Shown here piece by piece: positions 38,901-47,074 of a stretch of 64,000 nucleotides of DNA. The DNA lies in the NCBI GenBank assembly GCA_024637155.1, contig JAGXFR010000012.1, positions 25,495-89,494 on the forward strand. The letters run 5' to 3'. Source of the DNA: Burkholderiaceae bacterium. Its GTDB lineage: Bacteria; Pseudomonadota; Gammaproteobacteria; Burkholderiales; Burkholderiaceae_E. The translations under genes were made by a program, and so were the position numbers. A model generated the notes under the pieces. It saw only the letters and a list, made by a program, of their open reading frames with translations, had not been told where the DNA came from and did no database searches. Position 1 is the first letter of the stretch, and every line of letters starts with the position of its first letter.

Positions 38901-41679
38901 CGCGCACCGCGGCATCCAGCGTGAAGTAGGCCTCGTGTGGCAGGGTCGCCAGCGAGAACGCGGCGTGCGCGAGTCGGCGCCCGAGCGTGCGCAGCGCCAC
39001 CGCGAGATGGTGGCGCGAGCGGGGTTCGTCGCCACGCCGCAGCGCCTCGAGCAGGCCTGCGGCGAGCGGCTGCACCAGCGCGATGCCCACGAGCGCGCCG
39101 GTCCAGAACCACGGCTGCGGCAGGACGAACCAGCCCAGCGGCGCGAGAACGGCAAGCGCCACGCTCGCCATCGTGCGGCGCAGGTTGTCGAGGATCTTGC
39201 CCACCGAGAGCGCCGACAGCGGATTGCGCTGCCACCCTCCGCCGGGTCCGCTCACCCACGGCAGCACCCAGCCTGCGATCTGCCAGTCGCCGCGCACCCA
39301 GCGATGGCGGCGCCGCACGTCGGCACCGTAGTCGGTCGGGCAATCCTCGAAGAGCTCGACATCGCTGAGCAGCCCCGAACGCGCATGGCAGCCTTCGATC
39401 AGGTCGTGGCTCAGGATCCGGTTTTCCGGAAAACGCCTGCCCACCGAGCGGTCGAAGGCTTCGACGTCGTAGATCCCCTTGCCGACGAACGAGCCTTCGG
39501 CGAAGAGGTCCTGATAGATGTCCGACACGGCACGCGTGTAGGGATCGATCCCCGCTTCGCCGGCGCACAGCCGGGCGTAGGGCGATCGGTTCGCACAGGG
39601 CAGGTTCACGCTGACGCGCGGCTGCAGGATGCCGTAGCCCTGGATGACGCAATCCCGATGCGCGTTGTAGCCCGGACGGTTGAGCGGATGGGCCATCGCG
39701 CCGACCATCTGGTGGGCGGTGTCGCGCGGCAGCTGCGTGTCCGTGTCGAGCGTGATCACGTAGCGCGCGCCCACGAATGCGCCCGCGTCGCCCACCACGA
39801 CCGAGAATTCGTCCGACACCCCGTCAATCAGCAGCGCGTTGAGCGCAGCCAGCTTGCCGCGCTTGCGCTCGTAACCCATCCAGCATTGTTCGGAATCATT
39901 CCAGCGCCGCGCGCGGTGCAACAGCACGAAACGCGTGTCCGAAGCACTCGGGTAGCGCGCATTGAGTGCCGCGATCCCGTCGCGCGCCTGCGCGATCAGG
40001 ACCTCGTCGCCCGGCATGGTCTGCTGCGGCGCGTCGAGCAGGTCGGTGAGCAGCGCGAAGTACAGGTGCTCATCGCGGTTGGCAAGAAAACGCACCTCGA
40101 GCCCGTCGAGCAGGCGCTCGATGTGCGGGGCGGAGTCGAGGAGCGACGGCACCGCCACGATCGTCCGGCACCCGGCGTGGATGCCGGCCGAGAAGTCCAG
40201 GCGCGGCAGCACGCGCGGCGGTACCCACAGCGCCAGGAGCGAATTGACCACCCCGATGGCGAGCGGACTCGTGGCCAACATCACGAGCAGCGCGAGCGCG
40301 GCGAGCGCCGGGGCGGAAAGCGCGCCGGCGCCGCCGGCGGCGAGCAGCACGGCGGCCAACCCCATCGTGAGCGCAAGCGAGGCGCCGACGTAGAGCACCA
40401 GCGGGCTGCGCCCTGCGAGTCGGCGCAGCCGCCTGCGCCAACCCAGCCGGCAGCCCAGCTCCCGCTCGAGCGATTCGATGCCCTCGGCGACCAGGTAACA
40501 GCCCACATGGGCCCGCCGGTCTGCGTCACCGACCTCGTCCCGCGCGCGCTCGGCCAGTGCGACGACCGCGAGGGCAGCATCCAGTTCCGTCTGCGCACTG
40601 CCGGCGGCAACGCGTTCGATCACGTGTCGATAGGCGTCGCGCGTGGCGAAATCCATGTCGCTGTACGCACGCGCCGGGTCCCCACGCAAGACCTGCTCCA
40701 CCTGGCTCAGCGTCTCGACGAATTCGCGCCAGTCGCTCGCCCCGATGAAACGCAGACTGCCGATGGTGTTGCTCACCGACACCTGATCCGCAGACTGCTC
40801 CTGGCTGGCGGCAACCACCAGGTGTTCGATCGACTGGCCGGTGTCGGCCAGGCGCTGCTCAATCCAGCTGATGGGCAGCGACAAGGCCGGGCTGCGCCCC
40901 TGGAGCCGGCGCGCGAGCTCGGCAACAAAGGCCGCGCTCATCGGCGGGTTCGCGCGCGCCATGTCCGCGATGACGACGATCAGGTTCTTCGGGTCGTGCT
41001 CGACGGTGCTGATCAACCCGTCGGCCCACTCGGCCGCGAAATCCTGGTCCACGCGCGCGGCGGAGATGCGCAGGGCGGCGCGGCGCAGGTTCTCGATCAG
41101 GGCGAGCCGCAGCATGATCGGGATCGCCCACAGCTCGCCCAGGCGCAGCTGCGCACCCTCCTGATAGGCAGCGACGAAGCGACTCAGGCTCTCGGTGTCG
41201 ACGCGCCCATCGCCGTGCGAGACGGCTTCGAGGGCGAGCTCGTAGACCCGCGGCACGGGCCCGCTGTCTGCGTTGCGTCCGTTGGCGAGGCAGGGCAGCT
41301 CCCGGCTGTAGCCGCGCGGCAAGTGCCGCTGCGCCATCCGGATCTGTTCCTCGATCAGGTAATAGTTGTCGAGCAGCCACTCGGCGGCCGGAGCGATCGG
41401 GCGCTCGGCCTGAACGGCTGCCGTCAGGAGGCTCGTTACCTCGGCGAGAATCTCGCGGTTCTCGGCGAGCCGCCGCAACAGGCCACCCTGGGAATGCGCG
41501 CTGCCGAGCCGGTGCGCCGCCGCGAGTGCGCGCCCGTGGCGTGCCATCTGCTCCGAGTTGAAGAGCTCGGCGCGCAGCGGAAGCTCACCGTCGTTCGGGA
41601 TGCCGGGCGGCAGTGCCCCCCCGCGACCGGCGCTCCACCGGTGCAGAAAATCGAGGAACGCCGTCGGCAACCCTTTCAC
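32890..41679 (-). CDS. ndvB: Cyclic beta-1,2-glucan synthase, NdvB/ChvB/Cgs family (2929 residues)
   Basis: Giant inner-membrane enzyme that initiates, elongates and cyclises osmoregulated periplasmic beta-1,2-glucan from UDP-glucose; length fits Brucella Cgs (about 2870). Visible order: helical N-terminal region (1-420), membrane helices (430-500), GT84-type glycosyltransferase with YVITLDTDTQLPRDTA near 640 and RRHRWVRGDWQ near 793, more helices (845-900, 930-1010), glycoamylase-like segment (YNWYDTRTLHPLAPRYIST near 1100), two GH94-type beta-sandwich regions (near 1610 and 2110) and a GH94 catalytic domain with GSGDWNDGMNLVG near 2590 and ENGGQYTHGAVWA near 2745. No ndvA-type exporter gene is nearby. 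Confidence 0.93.
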   Translation of the reverse strand: MKGLPTAFLDFLHRWSAGRGGALPPGIPNDGELPLRAELFNSEQMARHGRALAAAHRLGSAHSQGGLLRRLAENREILAEVTSLLTAAVQAERPIAPAAEWLLDNYYLIEEQIRMAQRHLPRGYSRELPCLANGRNADSGPVPRVYELALEAVSHGDGRVDTESLSRFVAAYQEGAQLRLGELWAIPIMLRLALIENLRRAALRISAARVDQDFAAEWADGLISTVEHDPKNLIVVIADMARANPPMSAAFVAELARRLQGRSPALSLPISWIEQRLADTGQSIEHLVVAASQEQSADQVSVSNTIGSLRFIGASDWREFVETLSQVEQVLRGDPARAYSDMDFATRDAYRHVIERVAAGSAQTELDAALAVVALAERARDEVGDADRRAHVGCYLVAEGIESLERELGCRLGWRRRLRRLAGRSPLVLYVGASLALTMGLAAVLLAAGGAGALSAPALAALALLVMLATSPLAIGVVNSLLALWVPPRVLPRLDFSAGIHAGCRTIVAVPSLLDSAPHIERLLDGLEVRFLANRDEHLYFALLTDLLDAPQQTMPGDEVLIAQARDGIAALNARYPSASDTRFVLLHRARRWNDSEQCWMGYERKRGKLAALNALLIDGVSDEFSVVVGDAGAFVGARYVITLDTDTQLPRDTAHQMVGAMAHPLNRPGYNAHRDCVIQGYGILQPRVSVNLPCANRSPYARLCAGEAGIDPYTRAVSDIYQDLFAEGSFVGKGIYDVEAFDRSVGRRFPENRILSHDLIEGCHARSGLLSDVELFEDCPTDYGADVRRRHRWVRGDWQIAGWVLPWVSGPGGGWQRNPLSALSVGKILDNLRRTMASVALAVLAPLGWFVLPQPWFWTGALVGIALVQPLAAGLLEALRRGDEPRSRHHLAVALRTLGRRLAHAAFSLATLPHEAYFTLDAAVRAMVRLVVTRRRLLQWQPFAAHDGERTTLGATLRAMWFAPASALAIGTGLLVSRPDAVVAAVPILVLWMLAPGIAWRLGQVRGRIPARLSDTKRLFLRAAARRTWEFFNTFVTADDHWLAPDNYQEHPAEKVAHRTSPTNMGLSLLANLSAWDFGYIGVSALIERSARSLDAMLGLERQRGHFYNWYDTRTLHPLAPRYISTVDSGNLAAHLLTLRQGLLALPDAPLFAASVLDGLDDAARVLAEVAGDPSRFKLLEEFDAALRSARADPPAGIPAAFARFGHLTEIAERLRAAATVAPGAVDDNARLATTGPHEFERWAKALERQCRAALDELAPLAEVAERWTEAIPSLRQLARGAAGRAAFPGSVADDVAGRADAEAAVARVCAWAVERIADVERLAAVAGSLAQIDYEFLYDHSRHLLAIGYNAEEHRRDASYYDLLASEARLATFVGIAQGELPQESWFSLGRLLVDTGDGPILMSWSGSMFEYLMPLLTMPSCENTLLEQTYHAAIARQISYARKRSIPWGMSESGYYFVDAELNYQYRSFGVPGTGFKRGLADDLVVAPYASALALMVEPGLACRNLERLAEEGYMGRFGFYEAIDYTPARIPRGQRSAVVRSFMAHHQGMSLLSIGNVLCGDAMQRRFEADASLRATLPLLYERVPKTQTHFLRAPALADVHAATKPEETSVRVLRSPDTPAPEVQLLSNGNYHVMVTNAGGGRSQWKELALTRWREDGTRDAWGVFCYLRDVQSGAVWSVAHQPTTAPADHYEAVFSEGRAEFRRRDGDLQTHTEIVVSPEDDIELRRIHLTNWGQSTRTLEVTSYAEVVLGPDAADALHPAFSNLFVQTEIVAQYEAILCHRRARSRGEPTPWLLHLLAVHGAESSHFSFETDRSAFIGRGNSVAAPAALLASDAARAAAGALGGSAGSVLDPIVAIRHRITLAPDESVSLDFVLGVAEDRDAALRLVEKYRDRRLADRVLEMAWTHAQVGLRQLNSTEAEAQIYGRLAGAVLYAGTALRVDPAILVRNRRGQSGLWGYAISGDLPIVLLRISDAANIALARQLVQAHAYWRSKGLLVDLVIWNEDRAGYRQLLQEQIIGLSAVGIKAHMMDRPGGIFVRRAEQISEEDRILFQAVARVVINDAWGTLAEQMDRVPARTVRIGQFAPTRLATPPWSPPRPVPVAGAGLVLFNGTGGFSADGREYVIDLPPGVTTPAPWVNVLANASFGTVISEAGAAYTWSENAHEFRLTPWSNDPVCDAAGEAFYLRDEETGAVWSPTPWPTPGKTGYRCRHGFGYSVFEHEEEGIDSQLWVYVALETSVRFSVLRLRNDSPHVRRLSATGYVEWVLGDLVPRTAMHVTTEIDPGSGAIFARNPYNTEFADRVAFFDAAEPGRTVTGDRREFIGRNGTLRAPAALSRQRLSGGIGAGLDPCAAIQVAFELAPGEEREIVFLLGVAGRRGADLASTLVRRHQGSAAALEALEAQQAYWQRLLGTVQVQTPDPAVDFLVNGWLLYQTLACRLWARSGFYQSGGAFGFRDQLQDAMAMVHAAPLVLREQLLRCAGRQFVEGDVQHWWHPPHGRGVRTQCSDDFLWLPAATWRYVNATGDYAVLDEPVEFIAGRAVPPGEDSYYDLPERSDEIAPLYQHCVRAILRGLHRGVHGLPLMGSGDWNDGMNLVGIEGRGESVWLGFFLYELLERFAGLARRRGDRAFAQHCEDEREQLAKCLEEHGWDGAWYRRAYFDDGTPLGSAGNDECQIDAISQSWAVLSGAADPQRARTAMKSLERRLVQRDAAIVKLLDPPFDHSDLDPGYIRGYVPGVRENGGQYTHGAVWAAMAFAALGDGARAWEVFDLINPIGHARNPEAVATYRVEPYVVAADVYAVAPHVGRGGWTWYTGSAAWMYRLVLESLLGLRLEGEKLHFAPILRPGWKSFQVRYRYRETSYFIAIVAADDRAADAIHITFDGAGRESDWINLADDRREHSVVVTVPLPSEEASQEAYQSTAK

Positions 41680-41888
41680 GTCACGTGTCCTCTCGTGGAG
41701 CCGCTTCCGGCAAGGTAGAGCCGATTCCCGGCCCGCCGCCCGCGCAGCAAGAACATCGGCTGGGAAATCGCCGAAGGGCTCAGTGTGAACCAGTGATCAT
41801 TGTAGGGTGCGTGCCCGACGTTGACGAAACCGGCGTCGGCACGCCGCCCGCCATCGCTTTCTTCAGGGGGCTTTCCGGACGCCGCGAA

Positions 41889-42518
41889 CTAACGGATGCC
41901 CAGCATCTTGTGGGTCTGCAGGCTGAGCCGCCAGCGTGGATGCGAGAGGCAGTAGGCGAGCGCGTCGCGCGTGTATTCGTCGCGCCGCGGCCCGTCCATC
42001 GGCTGCAGCAGGAAATGGCGAAACGCGAGCTCGGTGAAGCGCTCGGGCAGCGCATCGGGCTGCGGGTAGACGAGCTTGAGTTCGTCGCCGCTGCACTGCG
42101 CAAGCGCAGCGCCCGCCTTGGGGCTGACGCACAGCCAGTCGATGCCCGCCGGTGCGGCAATCGTCCCGTTGGTCTCCACCGCAATCTCGAAGTCATGCCC
42201 GTGCAGCGCGGCAATGAGCGCCGCGTCGAGTTGCAGCAGCGGCTCGCCCCCCGTGCATACGACGAAAGCCCCCACTCCAGCCGGCCAGTGTCGGGCGATC
42301 ACCGCGGCGAGATCTGCTGCGTCGGCGTACTTGCCGCCGGCCGTGCCGTCGGTGCCCACGAATTCCGTGTCGCAGAAGCGGCACACCGCAGCGGCGCGAT
42401 CTTCCTCCCGGCCGCTCCACAGGTTGCATCCGGCGAAGCGGCAGAACACCGCCGGACGCCCGGCCTGCGCACCCTCGCCCTGCAGCGTATAGAAGATCTC
42501 CTTGACCGCGTAGGCCAC
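41889..42518 (-). CDS. queE: 7-carboxy-7-deazaguanine synthase
   Basis: 209-residue radical-SAM enzyme converting 6-carboxy-tetrahydropterin to 7-carboxy-7-deazaguanine in queuosine synthesis. Opening YAVKEIFYTLQGEGAQAGRP is typical. The cluster-binding cysteines are in GCNLWSGREEDRAAAVCRFC: Cys, 14 residues, Cys, two residues, Cys, the expanded loop known from Burkholderia QueE rather than the classical CX3CX2C. VCTGGEPLLQLD and VETNGT follow. GTG 42518 overlaps the queD stop by one base, fixing the start. Last gene of the operon. Confidence 0.93.
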   Translation of the reverse strand: MAYAVKEIFYTLQGEGAQAGRPAVFCRFAGCNLWSGREEDRAAAVCRFCDTEFVGTDGTAGGKYADAADLAAVIARHWPAGVGAFVVCTGGEPLLQLDAALIAALHGHDFEIAVETNGTIAAPAGIDWLCVSPKAGAALAQCSGDELKLVYPQPDALPERFTELAFRHFLLQPMDGPRRDEYTRDALAYCLSHPRWRLSLQTHKMLGIR

Positions 42519-43630
42519 TATGGCTCCCGCGCGACGAGCGCGGCCGCGGACGGCTCGTTCCAGCCGAGAATCACGCCGCAGCCGGGCGTCTCTTCCAGCT
42601 CGATCCGGTTCAGCTGCGGAAGCACCGTTGCGGCCCGATCGCGGATCCAGCATGCGAGCGATGCGGTATCGGCGTCGGGAAGCCCGGGCAGTTCGTGGAG
42701 CGACTGGTGGTCGAGGTCGCGAAAGATCGGGTCGAAGCGCTTCTTGACGTCGCCGTAGTCGACCGTCCAGCCCAACACCGTGTCAAGCGGCGCGCTCAGG
42801 TGCAGCCGCAGCCCAAGGCTGTGGCCGTGGATGCGCCGGCGCACGTCGCCATCGGGCGCGCGCGCCAGCCGCACGGCGCTGTCCAGGCGAAAGTCCTTCC
42901 AGATCCGGTAGGCGCTGCCGTCGAAATGCGCGCCGCACGTGATGGTCTCGTGAACGCTGACGCGCTCGAGTTCCGGGAGCTCGGGGCGCAGGCGTTCCCA
43001 GAGCCACGCTCCGAGCACTTCGCTGGTCGGGTTCGCGAGCCCCGGAATGTCGTTCAGGCAGGCGTGCTGCAGTTGCCGCGCGACCGACGCCCAGCAGCGA
43101 TCGAGACGGTCGTACGCGAGCTCGCTCGCCGTGCCGCCGGTGCCCGCGCGCAGGATTACCGCGAAGCCGTGCCCGTGCATTCGGCCGCACGGATGTCCCG
43201 GCGCCACGTTGGGCAGGCGATGCGCCGCTTCGAAGCGGTAGCTGCGCCAGCACGAAGCGCGGCCCTTTCCGTCGAGATCGAAGTTGAGTTCGACTCCGGC
43301 GTGCGCGGCGCCGCGCACGCCGACGCGCGTCAGACCGGGCAGATCGGTGCGCTCGCGAATCCAGCGCGCCAGATGCGCGTCATCCGGGTCCTCGATGAAC
43401 TCGTCGAGCTGACGGTAGTCGAGCGGTGCGACACCGTTGCGCAGTCGCTCGGCGAGCTGTTCGACGCCCGCGCCGGGAAACGCCTCCCACCCGACGGGCA
43501 GGGCCGCGCGCACTTGCGCCTGAAAGCTGTGCCCGTGCATCGCACGCGCACGATGCCCCGGCGGCAGCAGCGCAAGCTGGCGTGCGGCCTCGAATCCGCA
43601 GGCGGCGACGTGAAGCAGCCGCTCAGCCAT
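42518..43630 (-). CDS. queD: Triple-domain 6-carboxy-tetrahydropterin synthase-like protein
   Basis: 370 residues, three tandem QueD/PTPS-type repeats of about 120 residues (usual monomer 120-140). Zinc/active-site cores: FEAARQL...MHGHSF (13-36), FEAAHRL...CGRMHGHGF (133-156) and LDSAVRL...IHGHSL (249-272). Only repeat 2 has all three zinc histidines (H137, H152, H154) and the catalytic Cys (C148). The paired Asp-His is D71-Y72 in repeat 1, Q188-H189 in repeat 2 and intact D307-H308 in repeat 3. In rat PTPS the Asp-His pair comes from a neighbouring subunit, so repeats 2 and 3 could form one composite site. Overlaps queC by eight bases and queE by one. Confidence 0.88.
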   Translation of the reverse strand: MAERLLHVAACGFEAARQLALLPPGHRARAMHGHSFQAQVRAALPVGWEAFPGAGVEQLAERLRNGVAPLDYRQLDEFIEDPDDAHLARWIRERTDLPGLTRVGVRGAAHAGVELNFDLDGKGRASCWRSYRFEAAHRLPNVAPGHPCGRMHGHGFAVILRAGTGGTASELAYDRLDRCWASVARQLQHACLNDIPGLANPTSEVLGAWLWERLRPELPELERVSVHETITCGAHFDGSAYRIWKDFRLDSAVRLARAPDGDVRRRIHGHSLGLRLHLSAPLDTVLGWTVDYGDVKKRFDPIFRDLDHQSLHELPGLPDADTASLACWIRDRAATVLPQLNRIELEETPGCGVILGWNEPSAAALVAREP

Positions 43631-44336
43631 GCCCGCCTGGCCCGGGCGCGAACCGCGCCACCAGCGGATCGGGCACGCCCGCGTGCGCGAAACCGCGTGC
43701 GCGCAGCAGGCACGAGTCGCAGGCGCCGCAGGGTTCGCACTGCACGCCGGGATCGTAGCAACTGCTCGTCAGCGCATAGTCCACGCCGAGCTCCAGCCCC
43801 TTGCGAATGATCTGTGCCTTGCTCATTTCCTGCAGCGGCGCGTGGATGCGCAGTGGCTCGCTCCCTTCGACGCCAGCCCTGGTCGCCAGGCGCGCCATCG
43901 CCTCGAACGCGGCGATGAATTCGGGCCGGCAATCCGGGTATCCGGAGTAGTCGAGCGCGTTGACCCCAATGAAGATGTCCGTCGCGCCGAGCACCTCGGC
44001 CCAGGCGAGCGCAAAACTCAGGAAGATCGTGTTGCGCGCCGGGACGTAGGTCACCGGGATCTCGTCGCCGATCGGCCGTGTGACGCTCCCCTTGGGCACG
44101 TCGATGTCGGCGGTGAGCGCCGAGCCACCGAAGGCGCGCAGGTCGATGTCGACGATGCGATGTTCGGGCACGGCGCTCGCGTGCGCGACGAGCGCCGCGC
44201 ACGCGAGCTCCACGCCGTGGCGTTGCCCGTAGCGAAAGCTCAGCGCGTGCACCGCATAGCCCTGTGCGCGGGCGATGGCGACGACCGTCGCCGAGTCGAG
44301 CCCGCCGCTCAGCAGCACGACCGCGCGGCGGCTCAT
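43623..44336 (-). CDS. queC: 7-cyano-7-deazaguanine synthase
   Basis: 237-residue ATP-dependent enzyme making preQ0 from 7-carboxy-7-deazaguanine. PP-loop [13 protein letters not shown] near residue 6, [38 protein letters not shown] and the C-terminal zinc site with four cysteines in [20 protein letters not shown]. The start shares four bases (ATGA) with the stop of the upstream GGDEF/EAL gene and the end overlaps queD, so all four genes appear translationally coupled. Confidence 0.95.
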   Translation of the reverse strand: MSRRAVVLLSGGLDSATVVAIARAQGYAVHALSFRYGQRHGVELACAALVAHASAVPEHRIVDIDLRAFGGSALTADIDVPKGSVTRPIGDEIPVTYVPARNTIFLSFALAWAEVLGATDIFIGVNALDYSGYPDCRPEFIAAFEAMARLATRAGVEGSEPLRIHAPLQEMSKAQIIRKGLELGVDYALTSSCYDPGVQCEPCGACDSCLLRARGFAHAGVPDPLVARFAPGPGGHG

Positions 44337-46840
44337 GCGGCGCGCAGCGTGCGTCCGACCTCGAAGCGCGGACTGGCTCTCAACATTTCTGCGATCACCT
44401 CCGCACCCAGCGGCCGGGCGAACAGGTATCCCTGCGCCTGCTCGCAGCCCAGCTCGCGCAGCGCACGCAACTGCGCATCGGTCTCCACGCCCTCGGCCAC
44501 GACTTTCATGGCGAGATTGTGCCCGAGCGCGAGAATCGCCGCGACAATGGTTCGCTCGCCGCCATGGTTGCCGATCCTGCACACGAAAGAGCGGTCGATC
44601 TTGATCTCGTCGATCGGGAATCGATGCAGATAGGCGAGCGATGAGTAACCGGTGCCGAAATCATCGATCGACAGCCTGAAGCCCGCCTTGCTCAGCGCCG
44701 AGAGTGTGCGCGTGCTGGCCTCGGCGCCGTCCATCAGCACGCTCTCGGTGATTTCGACCACGATCAACGCCGGATCGACGCCATGGCCCGCGCAGACTTC
44801 CGCCAGCCCCGCGGCAAACATCTCGTTGTGAAAACAGCTCCCGGAAATGTTGATGGCGACGGGCAGCGGCTGGAGTCCCGCGGCTTGCCAGCGGGCCAGT
44901 TGCGTGCAGACTTCGCGGACCACCCAGCAGCCGATCGAGGCGATCAGGCCGAATTCCTCGGCGAGTTCGATGAATGCGCCCGGCGCGAGCACGCCGCGCA
45001 CCGGGTGATGCCAGCGGATCAGCGCCTCGACGCCCACCAGGTCTCCGCTGCGCAGATCGACCTTCGGCTGGTAGACGAGAAAGAACTGATCGCCCGCATC
45101 GATGGCCTGGCGCAGGTCGCGCTCGACGCGCAGTCGCGCGGCGACCTCGTCGTTCATGTCCGCCGTGAAGAAATGAAAGCGATTGAGTCCGGCCTGGCGG
45201 GTGAGCACGCTCGCACTCGCCGCGTGGCCGATCAGCGTGCTTGCCTCCCGGGCGTCGTCCGGTCCCAGCGCGATCCCGACGTGAACCGCGACCGCCAGTT
45301 CTTCCGCGTCGATCTGGAGCGGGGTTGTGAGATCGGCGATCAGGCGCGTGGCGCAGACGGCGACTTCCTCGCGGGTCGCAAGCTCCCGAAAGACGACCAC
45401 GAACTCGTCCCCGCCGAAGCGGGCGACGAAAGCGCTGCGTTCCCCGCCCGCTTCGCCGGGGACCAGCGCCCGCGTCGCGTCGACGAGGCGCTGCGCCAGG
45501 GCGACCAGCACCCGGTCTCCCACGCCCTGCCCCAGCGAGGCATTGATCCGTCGGAAGCGATCGATGTTGATGAAGAGCACCGCAACCCGTTCGTGATCCG
45601 CAATGGCGGTCGCGAGTCGCTCGCCGAGCAGCGCGCGATTGGGCAGCCGGGTCAGCGCGTCATAGCGGGAAAGTCGACGGATTTCGTCGCTCGCGCGGCG
45701 GCGCTCCGAGATGTCCTGCACCGTCGCGAACATGCGCGTGAGCGTGCCCTCGGCGTCATGTTCGGAACGCACCCGATGGAGCAACACCCGCGGAGCGTCG
45801 CCACCCACCAGCGCGTGATGCTCGCACGAGCGCTCGCCCGGTCCGTGCAGCAGAATCCGGAATTCATCGACCAGCGCGGCGCGCTCATCGCGCGGCACGA
45901 CGCGCAGAAAGACACGCAGGCTGGGCGCCGGCGAAGCGCCGCCGAGCCCGAGGTTCGTGCGCAGTTGCGCGGACCAGTGCGCTGCGCCCTGCGCAGGCTG
46001 CCAGTTCCAGGTGCCGATTCTTGCCAGTCGGTGCACTTCTTCCAGGCTCGCCTGGCTGGTTGCGAGCTCAGCGACCTTGTCCTGCAGCCCTGCCTGATAC
46101 GCCGTCACGTCGCGACGATAGCGCTGCAGGTCCGCGTGCATCTCGCGCATGGTCGAGAGCACGTTCCCGGTATCTTCACGGGGATCGGCGGGGGCGTCAT
46201 CGAGCGGCGCTCCCCTGCCGATCCGGCGCGCGAGCGCGACGGCGCGCTTGAGCGGCTCGACGAAGCGTCGAATCGTCTGGTACGCGAACAGCAGCACCCC
46301 GAGCAGAACCAGAATAAGCAGGGTAGCGACCACGGTGCGGGCCATGAGCGACTGATCGACGAAGCCTTTTACCGCGTCCCCGAAATGTGCCGCACACTCG
46401 GCGACCACCACCTCGATGAGTTGGCCGGTCGCGTCGATTTCCGGTCGCAACCGGGTGAATCCCTCGGCGCTGCGGGCTTCCTCGACACGCGCGGCGAGAG
46501 TCCGCACCGATTCCCGCGCGGCGTCGAGGCCGCGGGGCACGTGCCCATGATGCGGGTCGAGCAGGCGCTCGAGCCCGCTGGAAACGCCGGCCAGCCTGGC
46601 CGCTGCCTCCGCCTCCAGCTCCCGGGCGAGCGCGACGCCCTCCGCCGCACGACGGAAGGCCAGGAATTCGGTGAGGACCCCCTCGCCAACGCGGCGCATC
46701 TCGAGATCGTTGCGCAGATCTTCGCCACGGAAGTGCTGAATCGACATCGCGGCGACGACCAGCGCGATCACCGGCAACAGCCCCACCACGACGCGCAGCA
46801 GGAGTCGTGTCGTGAGGGAAAGTTTCCGCTGCAGGAGCAC
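44333..46840 (-). CDS. Membrane GGDEF/EAL cyclic-di-GMP protein
   Basis: 835 residues. Membrane helices at about 12-34 and 165-187 enclose a periplasmic helical sensor; a HAMP-like region, a PAS-type segment ([12 protein letters not shown] to [13 protein letters not shown]), GGDEF ([12 protein letters not shown] near 477) and EAL ([15 protein letters not shown] near 600) follow. The EAL residues needed for hydrolysis are present ([34 protein letters not shown]). The GGDEF active loop is intact, but no RxxD inhibitory site is seen five residues before it. It may hydrolyse or make c-di-GMP; phosphodiesterase activity is the better guess. It shares an overlap with queC. Confidence 0.92.
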   Translation of the reverse strand: MLLQRKLSLTTRLLLRVVVGLLPVIALVVAAMSIQHFRGEDLRNDLEMRRVGEGVLTEFLAFRRAAEGVALARELEAEAAARLAGVSSGLERLLDPHHGHVPRGLDAARESVRTLAARVEEARSAEGFTRLRPEIDATGQLIEVVVAECAAHFGDAVKGFVDQSLMARTVVATLLILVLLGVLLFAYQTIRRFVEPLKRAVALARRIGRGAPLDDAPADPREDTGNVLSTMREMHADLQRYRRDVTAYQAGLQDKVAELATSQASLEEVHRLARIGTWNWQPAQGAAHWSAQLRTNLGLGGASPAPSLRVFLRVVPRDERAALVDEFRILLHGPGERSCEHHALVGGDAPRVLLHRVRSEHDAEGTLTRMFATVQDISERRRASDEIRRLSRYDALTRLPNRALLGERLATAIADHERVAVLFINIDRFRRINASLGQGVGDRVLVALAQRLVDATRALVPGEAGGERSAFVARFGGDEFVVVFRELATREEVAVCATRLIADLTTPLQIDAEELAVAVHVGIALGPDDAREASTLIGHAASASVLTRQAGLNRFHFFTADMNDEVAARLRVERDLRQAIDAGDQFFLVYQPKVDLRSGDLVGVEALIRWHHPVRGVLAPGAFIELAEEFGLIASIGCWVVREVCTQLARWQAAGLQPLPVAINISGSCFHNEMFAAGLAEVCAGHGVDPALIVVEITESVLMDGAEASTRTLSALSKAGFRLSIDDFGTGYSSLAYLHRFPIDEIKIDRSFVCRIGNHGGERTIVAAILALGHNLAMKVVAEGVETDAQLRALRELGCEQAQGYLFARPLGAEVIAEMLRASPRFEVGRTLRAA

Positions 46841-47074
46841 CGTCGGTCTTCTCGAAAAACGTCCAGCCCGCGAACAAGCTGAATCTTTGCTTAAGGAATG
46901 ACGGATGGTACCTCGCGCACCCGCCCCCTAACCCATAAGGGGAAGGGAGAAGCCGACCTGCGGTTCGGCACGCCGGACGACCGGGCGCCGGGCATCCGGC
47001 ATACTTGGCGTTTCCCCAACACGGCGATCGGCGGGGCAGCGGCACCGCCACGCCCACCGCGACGGATCAGGCAG

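Noticed and set aside
33718..41718. Open frame of 2666 codons on the plus strand opposite ndvB
   Set aside because: It is the antisense shadow of a GC-rich gene: its composition is Arg/His/Val-rich and it shows no domain, while the minus frame carries GT84 and GH94 motifs throughout.
46841..47074. CCCCT...AGGGG hairpin near 46925 as a terminator or repeat element
   Set aside because: Five-base stem with an eight-base loop, no T-tract and no second copy noticed.
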